Positions 52,315 to 62,062 of a stretch of DNA of 64,000 nucleotides are shown piece after piece (position 1 is the stretch's first letter; every line of letters begins with the position of its first letter). The notes beneath the pieces are model-generated. The model did no database searches. It saw only the letters and a program-made list of their open reading frames with translations, and was not told the DNA's origin. Source of the DNA: JALELF01 sp964473455 (GTDB taxonomy: Bacteria > Bacillota_I > Bacilli_A > RF39 > UBA660). The position numbers and the translations under genes are program-made. The DNA is taken from assembly GCA_964473455.1 (NCBI GenBank), contig CAYYQX010000001.1, positions 140,918 to 204,917 on the forward strand, given 5' to 3'.

Positions 52315-53058
52315 TCACCTCTTTGTTAATATTTCATACCCATCTTTTGTTACTAATATTGTGTGTTCAAAATGGGCTGAACAACTTGAATCATTTGTTA
52401 CGATAGTCCAATCATTTTCCAAAATGTTGACAAATCTTTTTCCTAAGTTAAGCATTGGTTCAACAGCTATTACCGTTCCTTCTTTTAGTAATGCGCCACT
52501 TCCTTTTTTACCATAATTTGGAACATCTGGTTCTTCGTGTAAATTTGTTCCAACCCCATGGCCAACAAGTTCTCTTACAACACTTAAATTATTTATTTTT
52601 GCAAAGCTTTCTATAGCTTCACCTATGTCACCAACTCGACTACCATCTTTTATAGTAGATAAGCCAATAAATAAAGCTTCTTCTGTTTTTTCTAGTAATC
52701 TTTGATTTTCTGTACTAATATTTCCAACCGGATAAGTCCAAGCTGAATCTCCGTGGTATCCTTTATAATTTGCTCCAATATCTATTGATATAATGTCTCC
52801 ATTTTTTAGTGCTCTATTACTTGGGATACCATGGACAACTTCATCATTAATTGACGTACATGTACTAGCTGGAAACCCTTCAAATCCCAGAAATGACGGC
52901 GTTGCATCTTTACTTTTTATAAAATCATAAGCCAGTTTATCCAACTCTTTTGTTGTTATACCTGGTTTGATATGGTTTTTCAAATGTTGATGTGTTTCAA
53001 AAACTATTTTACCAGCTTCTCTTAATAATTTTATCTCTTCTTTTGTCTTAGCTAACAC
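52315..53058 (-). CDS. map: Methionine aminopeptidase, type I
   Basis: 247 aa. Metal ligands in SIDIGANYKGYHGDSAWT (two Asp), VGHGVGTNLHEEP (His), EPMLN and the final FEHTILV Glu. Works with the deformylase on new N-termini. GTG start directly after the adk stop. Confidence 0.96.
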   Translation of the reverse strand: MLAKTKEEIKLLREAGKIVFETHQHLKNHIKPGITTKELDKLAYDFIKSKDATPSFLGFEGFPASTCTSINDEVVHGIPSNRALKNGDIISIDIGANYKGYHGDSAWTYPVGNISTENQRLLEKTEEALFIGLSTIKDGSRVGDIGEAIESFAKINNLSVVRELVGHGVGTNLHEEPDVPNYGKKGSGALLKEGTVIAVEPMLNLGKRFVNILENDWTIVTNDSSCSAHFEHTILVTKDGYEILTKR

Positions 53059-53697
53059 TTATTCAAGACCTTCTAAAACTTTTTCAATATTTCTAAATGT
53101 CTCTTCTTTTGCAGCTGCTGAATCAATAATATATAAAATTCCTTTTTCTTTATAATAATCTAAAACTGATGTTACGTTTGCGATATAAGTACTAAATCTT
53201 TTTTTAAATGATTCTTCATTGTCATCACTTCTGCTTGACAAATTTCCACCACAAACATCACATATGTTTTCAACTTTTGGCTTTAATTCAGTAAAATATT
53301 TATGAAATATTTTTCCACATCCATCGCAAGTCAATCTACCTAAACTTCTCTTCATTGCTTCTTCTTCTGAAATGTTAATGTTAACTATTATATAGTTTTC
53401 AAAAAAATCATCTAAAATTTTTGCTTGATTTAAATTTCTAGGAAATCCATCAAGTAAAACAGGTAATCCTTTAAATTCATCAAGTTTGTTTTTTAAAAGT
53501 TGCGCAGTTGTAACGTCATCAATTAAAATACCTTTAGCAATTTTATCATGAATTTCTCTGTTGAATTCTGTTGAATCATCTAGTTCTCTAAATAATTGTC
53601 CTGTTGAAATGTGTTTATAACCATATTTTTCTACTAACATCTCACATTGTGTTCCTTTGCCTGCAGCTGGAGCACCATATAAAATTATATTTTTCAT
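53059..53697 (-). CDS. adk: Adenylate kinase
   Basis: 212 aa. P-loop GAPAAGKGTQCEM, DGFPRN, and a zinc-type LID with four Cys (CDGCGK...CDVCGG). 4-nt ATGA overlap with secY. Confidence 0.97.
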   Translation of the reverse strand: MKNIILYGAPAAGKGTQCEMLVEKYGYKHISTGQLFRELDDSTEFNREIHDKIAKGILIDDVTTAQLLKNKLDEFKGLPVLLDGFPRNLNQAKILDDFFENYIIVNINISEEEAMKRSLGRLTCDGCGKIFHKYFTELKPKVENICDVCGGNLSSRSDDNEESFKKRFSTYIANVTSVLDYYKEKGILYIIDSAAAKEETFRNIEKVLEGLE

Positions 53698-54959
53698 CTT
53701 TTTCTTCCTTTCACATAACTCCTACTAAGTAGAGTTCCCTCAATTTGTTTATATATTTCAAGAACAACTCCGACAACAATTATTAATCCTGTTCCACCAA
53801 CACTAACACTAGTTGGAAGACTTGTAATCATTCCAAATATTGTTGGTAAAATTGCTATAATTGCTAGGAAAGACGTTCCTACAAAAGTTATCTTTTTTAA
53901 TACACTTTTTATATATATTTGTGTTTCTTCTCCTGGCCTTACTGCTGGAATGTATCCACCATTTTTCTGAAGGCGCTCAGTTAATTCTTTGATATCAAAT
54001 ACTTTAAAAGTATATAGATATGAAAATAAAAATATAAATACTACATAAAGTCCTAATCCGGTAACAGTATTGTAATTAATCCACTTATTATAAAATAAGC
54101 TTAATCCATCACTTTTGATAAGTGTTATTAACATACCAAAGATCATATACAATACTGATGCAAAAATTACTGGCATTACGTTTGCTGTATTTAATTTAAA
54201 CGGAATAAAATTTTGATTGCTTGATGCGGTTGATTTATTCGCATATTGAATAGGTATTCTTCTTTCAGCTGAACCGATATATATGATACCTAATACTATT
54301 GCAAGATAAACAACAATAAATATTATAAAAGATAGTATTCCGATAAAAATTGTCTGTACATTTGCAAAGTCTGTTAATGATGTAAATGCGGTACTAAACA
54401 TTATAGGAATATTTGAGATAATTCCTGCCATAATTATTACAGAAATTCCATTGCCAACACCTTTCGCTGTTATTCGATCTCCCAACCAAAGCAAAAATGC
54501 TGTTCCGGCTGTTAGCATCAAAGCATATTCAACATATTGAAATGGAGTTCCATTACCAATATATGTAAATGATAGAATAAATCCTTGAATCAAAGCTATT
54601 GCAATTCCTGCCATACGAGTTATTTGATTTAGTTTTGCTCTTCCAGTATATCCTTGATTATATAATTCGGAAAAATACGGAATTTTACTCTTTTCTAAAA
54701 ACTGCATAACAATAGTTGCTGAAATGTATGGAGTTACACCAAGAGAAAAAATCGAAAATTTTTCTAATGCTCCTCCACCCATAACATTAATAAGCTCTAA
54801 AAATCCTAAATTACCTACTCCTAAGCTATCTTTATCTATTCCCGGAACAACTATTGCTGCTCCAAGCCTAAATACAAATAAAACAATAAAAGTAAATAAT
54901 ATTCTTTTTTGAATATCTTTATTTTTGGGATTAAATATTTGCCTTATTGTTGCAAACAT
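53694..54959 (-). CDS. secY: Protein translocase subunit SecY
   Basis: 421 aa with ten transmembrane helices; conserved GVTPYISATIVMQFLE plug region, and cytoplasmic loops with RITAKGVGNGIS and a basic end GRKR. Forms the channel for secretion. Confidence 0.98.
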   Translation of the reverse strand: MFATIRQIFNPKNKDIQKRILFTFIVLFVFRLGAAIVVPGIDKDSLGVGNLGFLELINVMGGGALEKFSIFSLGVTPYISATIVMQFLEKSKIPYFSELYNQGYTGRAKLNQITRMAGIAIALIQGFILSFTYIGNGTPFQYVEYALMLTAGTAFLLWLGDRITAKGVGNGISVIIMAGIISNIPIMFSTAFTSLTDFANVQTIFIGILSFIIFIVVYLAIVLGIIYIGSAERRIPIQYANKSTASSNQNFIPFKLNTANVMPVIFASVLYMIFGMLITLIKSDGLSLFYNKWINYNTVTGLGLYVVFIFLFSYLYTFKVFDIKELTERLQKNGGYIPAVRPGEETQIYIKSVLKKITFVGTSFLAIIAILPTIFGMITSLPTSVSVGGTGLIIVVGVVLEIYKQIEGTLLSRSYVKGRKR

Positions 54960-54960
54960 A

Positions 54961-55404
54961 TTAGATCACCTCAGCTTTTCCACCATTTTTTTCTATTTCT
55001 CTTTTTGCAGAAGCTGAAAATTTATTTGCTTTTACTATTAGTTTTTTTTCTAATTTTCCTGCTCCAAGAACTTTTAAACCATCTAATTCTTTACTAATTA
55101 GTTTCATGTCTTTTAATATTTCTGATGTAATAACTGTTTCATTGTCAAAGTTGTTCAAATCACTTAAATTAATTACAGCATATACTGTCTTAAATCTAGC
55201 ATTTGAAAATCCCCTTTTTGGTAATCTTCTAAATAAAGGTAATTGTCCACCTTCAAAGCCTGGTCTTACTCCGCCACCGCTTCTGGCATTTTGTCCTTTG
55301 TGGCCTTTGCCGCTGGTTTTACCATGACCGCTGCTTGTTCCTCTACCAATTCTTTTTCTTGATTTAATTGCTCCTTGTGGGGCAGATATTGATTCTAATT
55401 TCAT
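54961..55404 (-). CDS. rplO: 50S ribosomal protein L15
   Basis: 147 aa; KRIGRGTSSGHGKTSGKGHKG N-terminus and a C-terminal KREIEKNGGKAE. It overlaps rpsE by 4 nt; the L30 gene (rpmD) normally between them is absent. Confidence 0.98.
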   Translation of the reverse strand: MKLESISAPQGAIKSRKRIGRGTSSGHGKTSGKGHKGQNARSGGGVRPGFEGGQLPLFRRLPKRGFSNARFKTVYAVINLSDLNNFDNETVITSEILKDMKLISKELDGLKVLGAGKLEKKLIVKANKFSASAKREIEKNGGKAEVI

Positions 55405-55904
55405 ATAATCTCCTCCACTTTTTTGCCTCTAAGAGCTGCGATTTGTTCTATTGTTTTTTCTGCTCTTAAAGCTTTTAATGTTGCATAAGCAACGTTAATC
55501 TTTGTATTTGCTCCTAATGATTTTGATAGTATATCTTTTACTCCAGCAAGTTCAAGAACACTTCTAACAGGTCCTCCTGCTTTTACACCGGTTCCTTTTG
55601 AAGCTGGTTTTAGTAAAACTTTACTTGCCCCTTGAGCACCTATTACTTCATGAGGAATTGTACCATCAACAACTGATACAGTCACTACATCTTTAGTAGC
55701 AGCAGATACAGCTTTTTTTATAGCATCAGGTACTTCATTTGCTTTACCTGTTCCTATTCCAACTTTTCCGTTTCTATCACCAACAGCTACTGTTGCAGAA
55801 AAACGAAATGTTCTACCACCTTTTGTTACTTTTGTAACTCTACCAATGTTTATAATTTCTTCGTCATATAACTTTGGGCGAGGCTCTCTTGTTCTTTTTT
55901 CCAT
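55401..55904 (-). CDS. rpsE: 30S ribosomal protein S5
   Basis: 167 aa; RVTKVTKGGRTFRFSATVAVG and the RNA-binding and C-terminal S5 domains (ATLKALRAEKT). Confidence 0.98.
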   Translation of the reverse strand: MEKRTREPRPKLYDEEIINIGRVTKVTKGGRTFRFSATVAVGDRNGKVGIGTGKANEVPDAIKKAVSAATKDVVTVSVVDGTIPHEVIGAQGASKVLLKPASKGTGVKAGGPVRSVLELAGVKDILSKSLGANTKINVAYATLKALRAEKTIEQIAALRGKKVEEII

Positions 55905-55913
55905 TTTTCCTCC

Positions 55914-56273
55914 TTAGAATTTTAATCCGTTTTCACGAGCTGCATTAGCAAGTGATTCAACACGACCGTGATATTGGTATCCACCTCTATCAAAAACTAC
56001 TTTTTCTATTTTTTGCTTTTTAGCTCTCTTAGCTAATAATTCTCCAACCTTAGCAGCTGCTTCTATATTTCCACCGTTTTCAAGTTTCAATTCTTTATCA
56101 ATAGAAGATGCACTAACTAAAGTAACTCCTGCTTCGTCATCTATTAACTGAGCAAAAATATTAGCATTTGATCTAAAAACATTTAATCTTGGAACTTCTT
56201 TAGTTCCAGCGATATTTTTTCTTACACGAGCATGTCTTGCTATACGCTTAACATTTCGAGATACTTTTTTCAT
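55914..56273 (-). CDS. rplR: 50S ribosomal protein L18
   Basis: 119 aa; binds 5S rRNA. KVVFDRGGYQYHGRVESLANAARE is diagnostic. Confidence 0.98.
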   Translation of the reverse strand: MKKVSRNVKRIARHARVRKNIAGTKEVPRLNVFRSNANIFAQLIDDEAGVTLVSASSIDKELKLENGGNIEAAAKVGELLAKRAKKQKIEKVVFDRGGYQYHGRVESLANAARENGLKF

Positions 56274-56297
56274 AAGTATTCCTCTCCTTTACTTTTT

Positions 56298-56831
56298 TTA
56301 TTTAGCTGCCTTTTTTCCTTCTTTACGAATAATGTGTTCATCTTTATATCTTATTCCTTTGCCTTTGTATGGCTCTGGTGGTCTAATTTTTCTAACATTT
56401 GCTGCATATTCTCCAACTTGTTGTTTGTCTATTCCTTTTATTGTTAATTCAGTATTACTTGGAGATTCAAGGCTTATTCCTTTTATTATTTCCATTTCAA
56501 CTGGATGAGAAAAACCCGCTGTTACAACAAGTTTATTTCCTTTTAGTGAAAAACGATACCCAACACCTACTGCTTCAAGTTGTTTTTCAAAACCTTTAGT
56601 AACACCAATTATCATATTATTGATATGAGAATTGATTGTCCCGTGAAGGTTTTTTACTAAATCATTTTTTCTTTCAACAGCAACTTCACTTTCTTCTACT
56701 ACTACTTTAATATTTTTTGGTACTTCAATAGAAAGTTCTCCTTTTGGGCCTTTTACTGAAACAATATTATCATTGATTGTAATATTAACACCTGTTGGTA
56801 TACTTAATATTCTATTTCCAATACGACTCAT
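56298..56831 (-). CDS. rplF: 50S ribosomal protein L6
   Basis: 177 aa from ATG 56831 (MSRIGNRILSIP); an upstream in-frame ATG (56876) would overlap rpsH and is rejected. PPEPYKGKGIRYKDE signature at the C-terminus. Confidence 0.98.
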   Translation of the reverse strand: MSRIGNRILSIPTGVNITINDNIVSVKGPKGELSIEVPKNIKVVVEESEVAVERKNDLVKNLHGTINSHINNMIIGVTKGFEKQLEAVGVGYRFSLKGNKLVVTAGFSHPVEMEIIKGISLESPSNTELTIKGIDKQQVGEYAANVRKIRPPEPYKGKGIRYKDEHIIRKEGKKAAK

Positions 56832-56844
56832 AATTCCTTCCTTT

Positions 56845-57240
56845 CTACCAAATATAGGCCAAAACTTCTCCGCCAAGGCCTGCTTGTCTTGCTTCTTTGT
56901 CTGTCATTATTCCTTTTGATGTTGAGATTATAGCAATTCCAAGACCATTTAATACTTTTGGCAATTCGTCTTTATTAGCATAAACACGTAGTCCTGGCTT
57001 TGATATTTTCTTTAAACCTGTAATAACTCTTTCTTTAGTTTCACTATACTTTAATGACAAAATAATTTTATTTTGTAAACCATCTTCTTCTATTTTATAG
57101 TCTACAATAAATCCTTCGTCTTTAAGTATTTTTGCCATCTCTACTTTTAATTTTGATGCAGGTATTTCAACAGCTTTATAACGCATTTGATTCGCATTAC
57201 GAATTCTTGTCAACATATCTGCTATAGGATCTGTTACCAT
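56845..57240 (-). CDS. rpsH: 30S ribosomal protein S8
   Basis: 131 aa; MVTDPIADMLTRIRNANQ start and STSKGIMTDKEARQAGLGGE end. S8 is the usual repressor of the spc operon. Confidence 0.98.
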   Translation of the reverse strand: MVTDPIADMLTRIRNANQMRYKAVEIPASKLKVEMAKILKDEGFIVDYKIEEDGLQNKIILSLKYSETKERVITGLKKISKPGLRVYANKDELPKVLNGLGIAIISTSKGIMTDKEARQAGLGGEVLAYIW

Positions 57241-57252
57241 TTTTTTCCTCCT

Positions 57253-57438
57253 TTACCAGCTAGACTTTGTAACGCCTGGTATTTGTCCTTTATAAGCTAA
57301 TTCTCTAAAACAAATACGACATATTCCATATTTTTTAAGTACAGCATGTGGGCGTCCACATCTTTTGCAGCGTGTATATTCACGAACTTTGTACTTTTGT
57401 GGTGTATTAGCTTTAATAATAATACTTTTTTTTGCCAT
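57253..57438 (-). CDS. rpsN: 30S ribosomal protein S14 type Z
   Basis: 61 aa zinc form with CKRCGRPH...CRICFRELAYKGQIPG, the short type usual in Firmicutes. Confidence 0.98.
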   Translation of the reverse strand: MAKKSIIIKANTPQKYKVREYTRCKRCGRPHAVLKKYGICRICFRELAYKGQIPGVTKSSW

Positions 57439-57447
57439 ATTTCCCTC

Positions 57448-57993
57448 CTACTTCTTTGCTTTAAACGGCATACCAAATTCATTTAGAAGTTCATATGCTT
57501 CATCGTCTGTTTTAGCACTTGTTACGAAAACAATATCCATTCCTCGTACCTTTACGACGTCATCAAATTCTATTTCTGAGAAAATCAATTGTTCTGTAAG
57601 CCCAAGCGTATAATTTCCTCTTCCGTCAAAAGCTTTATTGGATAATCCTCTAAAGTCTCTAACACGTGGAAGTGTAATACTAACTAGCTTATCTAAGAAA
57701 TTGTACATATTATCACCACGAAGTGTTACTTTGCAACCTATTGGTTGACCTTCTCTAAGTTTGAAACCTGCTATTGCTTTCTTGGCAAGAGTTGCAACAG
57801 GCTTTTGACCTGTTATTTTTTCTAACTCTTTCATAGAAGCTTCTAGAAGTTTACTATTGTGAGTAGCATCACCCACTCCAATATTAATAACTATTTTTTC
57901 TAACTTAGGAACACTCATAACACTAGTATAATTAAATTTCGAAGTTAAATTTTTAATTATTTCTTTATTATATTTTTCCTTTAAGCGATTCAT
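57448..57993 (-). CDS. rplE: 50S ribosomal protein L5
   Basis: 181 aa; binds 5S rRNA. VPKLEKIVINIGVGDA, LREGQPIGCKVTLRG and PRVRDFRGLSNKAFDG. Confidence 0.98.
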   Translation of the reverse strand: MNRLKEKYNKEIIKNLTSKFNYTSVMSVPKLEKIVINIGVGDATHNSKLLEASMKELEKITGQKPVATLAKKAIAGFKLREGQPIGCKVTLRGDNMYNFLDKLVSITLPRVRDFRGLSNKAFDGRGNYTLGLTEQLIFSEIEFDDVVKVRGMDIVFVTSAKTDDEAYELLNEFGMPFKAKK

Positions 57994-58008
57994 AATAGCT
58001 CCTTTCTG

Positions 58009-58350
58009 TTATTTGGCTTTTTTTTCTGTCTTTTTTGTAGCTATCTTTTTTGCAACTGGTTTTTTTGTAGCTACTTTTTTTTCTTTAGTTTCTTCTTTTG
58101 ATCTTTTTTCTAATCTTACTCTTTTTTTTGTTTTTGCATCAATTAACATAACGTTTGATGCATCAATTGGAGCTTCCATTTCAGTAATTGTACCAGGATT
58201 TTGACCATTTGGTTTAATAGTCTTTTTTATAATGTTTACTCCTTCGATAACTACTTTTCTTTCTTCTCTTAATGTTTTTGTTATAATGCCTTCTTTACCT
58301 TTATCTTTTCCGGCAATAACAACAACTTTATCTCCCGTTTTTAAGTTCAT
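58009..58350 (-). CDS. rplX: 50S ribosomal protein L24 with Lys-rich tail
   Basis: 113 aa. The KOW motif (KTGDKVVVIAGKDKGKEG) and NIIKKTIKPN are normal; from about residue 75 a tail of K/E/T/A repeats (EKKVATKKPVAKKIATKK) extends the protein beyond the usual length. Confidence 0.97.
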   Translation of the reverse strand: MNLKTGDKVVVIAGKDKGKEGIITKTLREERKVVIEGVNIIKKTIKPNGQNPGTITEMEAPIDASNVMLIDAKTKKRVRLEKRSKEETKEKKVATKKPVAKKIATKKTEKKAK

Positions 58351-58369
58351 AAATCCTTCTTTCTAAGTA

Positions 58370-58735
58370 TTATAATACTTCTTTGGCAAGTGATACTATT
58401 TTCATATAACCCTCACGTACTTCACGTGCTACTGGGCCAAATACACGAGTTCCTACTGGAGTATTATCCTCTTTTATAAGAACACATGCATTATCATCAA
58501 ATTTAATATAAGAACCATCTTCTCTTTTTAAACCTGTTTTAGTTCTAACAACAACAGCTTTTACAACTTTACTTTTATTAACTATTCCTGTCGTTGATGC
58601 TTTTTTAATAGTACCTACGATTATGTCTCCAATGTTGCCATATTTGACTTTAGATCCACCTAAAACACGAATTACTAATAATTCTTTTGCACCAGAATTA
58701 TCTGCAACTTTTAAACGGCTTTCTTGTTGAATCAT
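58370..58735 (-). CDS. rplN: 50S ribosomal protein L14
   Basis: 121 aa; MIQQESRLKVADNSGAKELL and GPVAREVREGYMKIVSLAKEV. Confidence 0.98.
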   Translation of the reverse strand: MIQQESRLKVADNSGAKELLVIRVLGGSKVKYGNIGDIIVGTIKKASTTGIVNKSKVVKAVVVRTKTGLKREDGSYIKFDDNACVLIKEDNTPVGTRVFGPVAREVREGYMKIVSLAKEVL

Positions 58736-58751
58736 ATATACCTCCTTATAG

Positions 58752-59009
58752 TTATATAATAACTGCTTTTTCTATTATTTCTACTAAACGATAGTGTTTA
58801 CTTTTTGATAGTGGTCTTGTTTCTACAATGCGTACTTTATCACCTATTTTTGCTTCATTTTTTTCATCATGAACAGCATGTTTTTTGAAATATTTAACAC
58901 GTTTGCCATATATTTTATCAACTTTGTAAGTCTCAACTGTTACGGCAATTGTCTTATCAGCTTTGTCGCTTACAACAGTTCCGATTAATCCACGATTTAT
59001 CTTCTTCAT
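58752..59009 (-). CDS. rpsQ: 30S ribosomal protein S17
   Basis: 85 aa; RGLIGTVVSDKADKTIAV and KIGDKVRIVETRPLSKSKHYRL type ending. Confidence 0.98.
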   Translation of the reverse strand: MKKINRGLIGTVVSDKADKTIAVTVETYKVDKIYGKRVKYFKKHAVHDEKNEAKIGDKVRIVETRPLSKSKHYRLVEIIEKAVII

Positions 59010-59020
59010 ATATTTCCTTC

Positions 59021-59212
59021 CTAACTCTTTTTTCTTTCGTTTAAAATTGTTTTCATACGAGCAACTAATTTTCTTAGTTCTCTTATTTTAGAAGGCTTTT
59101 CTAAATTTCCTGTTGCCTTACTCAAACGTAAATTAAATAGTTCTTCTTTGTGTTCTTCAACTTTTTTGGTGATTTCTTCTGTCGTTAATTCTCTTATTTC
59201 ACTATTTTTCAT
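59021..59212 (-). CDS. rpmC: 50S ribosomal protein L29
   Basis: 63 aa from ATG 59212 (MKNSEIRELTTEEI). It overlaps the end of rplP by 11 nt, with its ribosome site (GGTGAAG) inside rplP. Confidence 0.97.
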   Translation of the reverse strand: MKNSEIRELTTEEITKKVEEHKEELFNLRLSKATGNLEKPSKIRELRKLVARMKTILNERKKS

Positions 59213-59633
59213 TAACTTCACCACTTTCTTTAGTTACAAACTTACATTTGATTGGTAATTTATGCATAGCAAGTCTTAGTGCTTCTTTGGCTGTTTCCAA
59301 ATCAATTTCACCAATTTCAAACATAATTTTACCTTGTTTCACAACGGCTACCCACTTTTCTGGTTGCCCTTTTCCTTTACCCATACGAGTTTCAAGAGGT
59401 ATTTTTGTTAATGATAAATGTGGAAATATGTTTATCCATACTTTTCCACCACGTTTCATATAACGTGTCATAGCAACTCTGGCCGCTTCTATTTGATGTT
59501 CTGTTATCCAAGCACCTTCCATTGCCATAAGACCATAATCTCCAAAGGATAATTTAGTATTTCCTCTTGCTTTTCCTTCATAAGATAGTCTATGAGGTCT
59601 TCTGTATTTAGTTCTCTTTGGAATTACTGCCAT
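59202..59633 (-). CDS. rplP: 50S ribosomal protein L16
   Basis: 143 aa; PKRTKYRRPHR start and GAWITEHQIEAARVAMTRYMKRGG. Its start lies 26 nt inside rpsC, with GGGAGG five bases upstream. Confidence 0.98.
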   Translation of the reverse strand: MAVIPKRTKYRRPHRLSYEGKARGNTKLSFGDYGLMAMEGAWITEHQIEAARVAMTRYMKRGGKVWINIFPHLSLTKIPLETRMGKGKGQPEKWVAVVKQGKIMFEIGEIDLETAKEALRLAMHKLPIKCKFVTKESGEVNEK

Positions 59634-60282
59634 AATTGCCTCCCTTGTTCTTTGAAGGAAGTATTTCGCCTTTATAAATCCAAACTTTCACACCTATTTT
59701 GCCGTATGTTGTATTAGCTTCTTTAGCAGCATAATCAACATCTGCTCTTAGTGTATGAAGTGGTATATTTCCTTCTGTATATCCTTCACTTCTTGCCATT
59801 TCTGCTCCGCCTAAACGACCAGATACTAAAGTCTTTATTCCTTTTGCTCCTGCTTTTAAAGTGTTTCTCATAGCTCTTTTTTGAGCAATTCTAAACGAAA
59901 CTCTGTTTTCTATTTGATGAGCTATTCCTTCTGCAACTAAATTTGCATCTAAGTCTGGTTGTTTTATTTCCATGATTGAAATTTGAACATTTTCATCAAC
60001 TAATTTAGATAGTTCATTTTTTATTTTTTCAACTTCATCTCCACCATGACCTATAACAACACCAGGTTTTGCAGTATTAATAATAACATCTGTTTTTTTA
60101 GAAGTTCTTTCAATAAAAATACTAGAAACAGCAGCATTCTCTAATTTCTTGCTTAAAAATTTACGAATTTTTACATCATTATTTAAATATTTTGCAAAAT
60201 CTTTTTTTTCGGCATACCACTTAGATTCCCAAGTTTTATTGATGCCCATTCTAAGTCCTATTGGACTAACTTTTTGTCCCAC
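59608..60282 (-). CDS. rpsC: 30S ribosomal protein S3
   Basis: 224 aa; KH domain (KPGVVIGHGGDEVEKIKNEL) and the C-terminal GRLGGAEMARSEGYTEG. The last eight codons are shared, in another frame, with rplP. Confidence 0.98.
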   Translation of the reverse strand: MGQKVSPIGLRMGINKTWESKWYAEKKDFAKYLNNDVKIRKFLSKKLENAAVSSIFIERTSKKTDVIINTAKPGVVIGHGGDEVEKIKNELSKLVDENVQISIMEIKQPDLDANLVAEGIAHQIENRVSFRIAQKRAMRNTLKAGAKGIKTLVSGRLGGAEMARSEGYTEGNIPLHTLRADVDYAAKEANTTYGKIGVKVWIYKGEILPSKNKGGNYGSNSKEN

Positions 60283-60295
60283 TCTGTTTCCTCCT

Positions 60296-60634
60296 TTATT
60301 TTATTTTTTCACTAACTATAATAGTTATATGACTTGTTCTTTTTTTTATCGGATCAACATGTCCTTTTGACCCAAATCTTCTTCTTTTTAAAGTTACGCC
60401 TTCTCCAATGTAAGCTCTATTTATAACTAATTTTTCTTTGTCTAGCTTTAAATTGTTTTCGGCATTAGCTACGGCTGAAGTTAAAACTTTTCTTATCAAC
60501 CTTGCAGCTTCTTTATTTAGGTTTGCTAAAATTGTATCTGCTTCTATTACGCTTTTGTTTCTAACTAAATCCAATACTAAGCGACATTTTCTAGGAGCAA
60601 TTCTCATTCCTTTTGCAACTGCTTTTGCTTCCAT
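60296..60634 (-). CDS. rplV: 50S ribosomal protein L22
   Basis: 112 aa; RIAPRKCRLVLDLVRNKSV and the exit-tunnel loop region KRRRFGSKGHVDPI. Confidence 0.98.
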   Translation of the reverse strand: MEAKAVAKGMRIAPRKCRLVLDLVRNKSVIEADTILANLNKEAARLIRKVLTSAVANAENNLKLDKEKLVINRAYIGEGVTLKRRRFGSKGHVDPIKKRTSHITIIVSEKIK

Positions 60635-60654
60635 TTTAATTCTCCTTCCAGATT

Positions 60655-60924
60655 TTAATTTTCTTTTTTGGCACCATGCTCACCCAATTTACGTGTAAGA
60701 GCAAACTCTCCAAGTTTATGTCCAACCATATCTTCGGTTACATAAACAGGGATAAATTCTTTACCGTTATGTACGGCAAAAGTTAAGCCAATAAACTCAG
60801 GATAAATTGTTGAACGGCGTGACCAAGTTTTAATTACCTCTTTTTTACCTAATCCAGCCACTTTTGCAACTTTTTTTAATAAACTTTGGTCAATAAATGG
60901 GCCTTTTTTACTACTTCTTGCCAT
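60655..60924 (-). CDS. rpsS: 30S ribosomal protein S19
   Basis: 89 aa; MARSSKKGPFID, WSRRSTIYPEFIGLTFAVHNG and GHKLGEFALTR. Confidence 0.98.
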   Translation of the reverse strand: MARSSKKGPFIDQSLLKKVAKVAGLGKKEVIKTWSRRSTIYPEFIGLTFAVHNGKEFIPVYVTEDMVGHKLGEFALTRKLGEHGAKKEN

Positions 60925-60931
60925 TTAAATA

Positions 60932-61768
60932 TCATCCTTTCTTATTTTTACGACGAATAATTAATTTATTTGAAGCTTTTTTGTGTTTTCTTGTCTTATA
61001 CCCTAAGGCTGGCTTGCCCCAAGGAGTCATTGGGCCTGGTCTTCCAATAGGAGCTCTTCCTTCTCCACCGCCATGTGGGTGATCGTTTGGATTCATTACG
61101 CTTCCTCTTACTGTTGGCCTTATTCCCATATGTCTTTTTCTTCCTGCTTTTCCATAGTTAATTAACTCATAATCTTCATTTCCTACTTCACCAATTGTAG
61201 CGCGGCAATTAGAAAGAACTTTTCTAACTTCTCCACTAGTTAAACGAAGTAATGTATGTCTTCCTTCAACTCCAAGAATTTGAACAGAAGAACCAGCACT
61301 TCTAGCTAGTTGCGCTCCTTTTCCTGGAAGCATTTCTACATTATGAACCATTGTACCATCAGGAATATTAATCAATTCTAAAGCATTCCCGATTTTAATA
61401 TCTGTTTTTTTACCACTTACGACTTTATCTCCTGTTTTCATATTCTTTGGAGCAATTATATATTTTTTCTCTCCATCAGAATATCCAACTAAAGCAATAT
61501 TTGCACTTCTATTTGGATCATATTCAATTGAAAGAACTGTTCCTAAAACATCATCTTTGTTTCTTTTGAAATCAATAACGCGGTATTTTCTTTTTGCTCC
61601 GCCACCATGATGTCTTACAGTTATTTTGCCTTGATTATTACGTCCTGCTTGTTTTTTTAAAGTTACAACTAATGATTTTTCAGGAGTTTTTTTTGTTATT
61701 TCACTATTTATTAGCGTAGTCATTCCACGTCTTGCATTAGTCGTTGGTTTATAAGATTTTATTGCCAT
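60932..61768 (-). CDS. rplB: 50S ribosomal protein L2
   Basis: 278 aa, full length; GRNNQGKITVRHHGGGAKR and the catalytic-centre MNPNDHPHGGGEGRAPIGR. Confidence 0.99.
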   Translation of the reverse strand: MAIKSYKPTTNARRGMTTLINSEITKKTPEKSLVVTLKKQAGRNNQGKITVRHHGGGAKRKYRVIDFKRNKDDVLGTVLSIEYDPNRSANIALVGYSDGEKKYIIAPKNMKTGDKVVSGKKTDIKIGNALELINIPDGTMVHNVEMLPGKGAQLARSAGSSVQILGVEGRHTLLRLTSGEVRKVLSNCRATIGEVGNEDYELINYGKAGRKRHMGIRPTVRGSVMNPNDHPHGGGEGRAPIGRPGPMTPWGKPALGYKTRKHKKASNKLIIRRKNKKG

Positions 61769-61780
61769 AACAATTCCTCC

Positions 61781-62062
61781 TTAATTAAGTTCTATTGAAC
61801 TTCCTTCTTTTAATTTTATAATTGCCTTTTTCATTTTTCTTGTTTTTCCAGTATAACGTCCAACTCTTTTTTCTTTTGACCTTACAGTTATTGTATTAAC
61901 GTTTTTTACTTTAACATTAAATGCCTTTTCAACTGCTTGTCTTATTTGAATTTTATTAGCTTTAGGATCTACACTAAACACTACTGTTGTCTTATCCTCA
62001 GCCATATGATTACTTTTTTCTGTTATAATTGGAGCTTTTATTATATCTCTATAGTTATTCAT
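61781..62062 (-). CDS. rplW: 50S ribosomal protein L23
   Basis: 93 aa; IIKAPIITEKS start and FSVDPKANKIQIRQAVEKAF. 1-nt overlap with rplD. Confidence 0.98.
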   Translation of the reverse strand: MNNYRDIIKAPIITEKSNHMAEDKTTVVFSVDPKANKIQIRQAVEKAFNVKVKNVNTITVRSKEKRVGRYTGKTRKMKKAIIKLKEGSSIELN

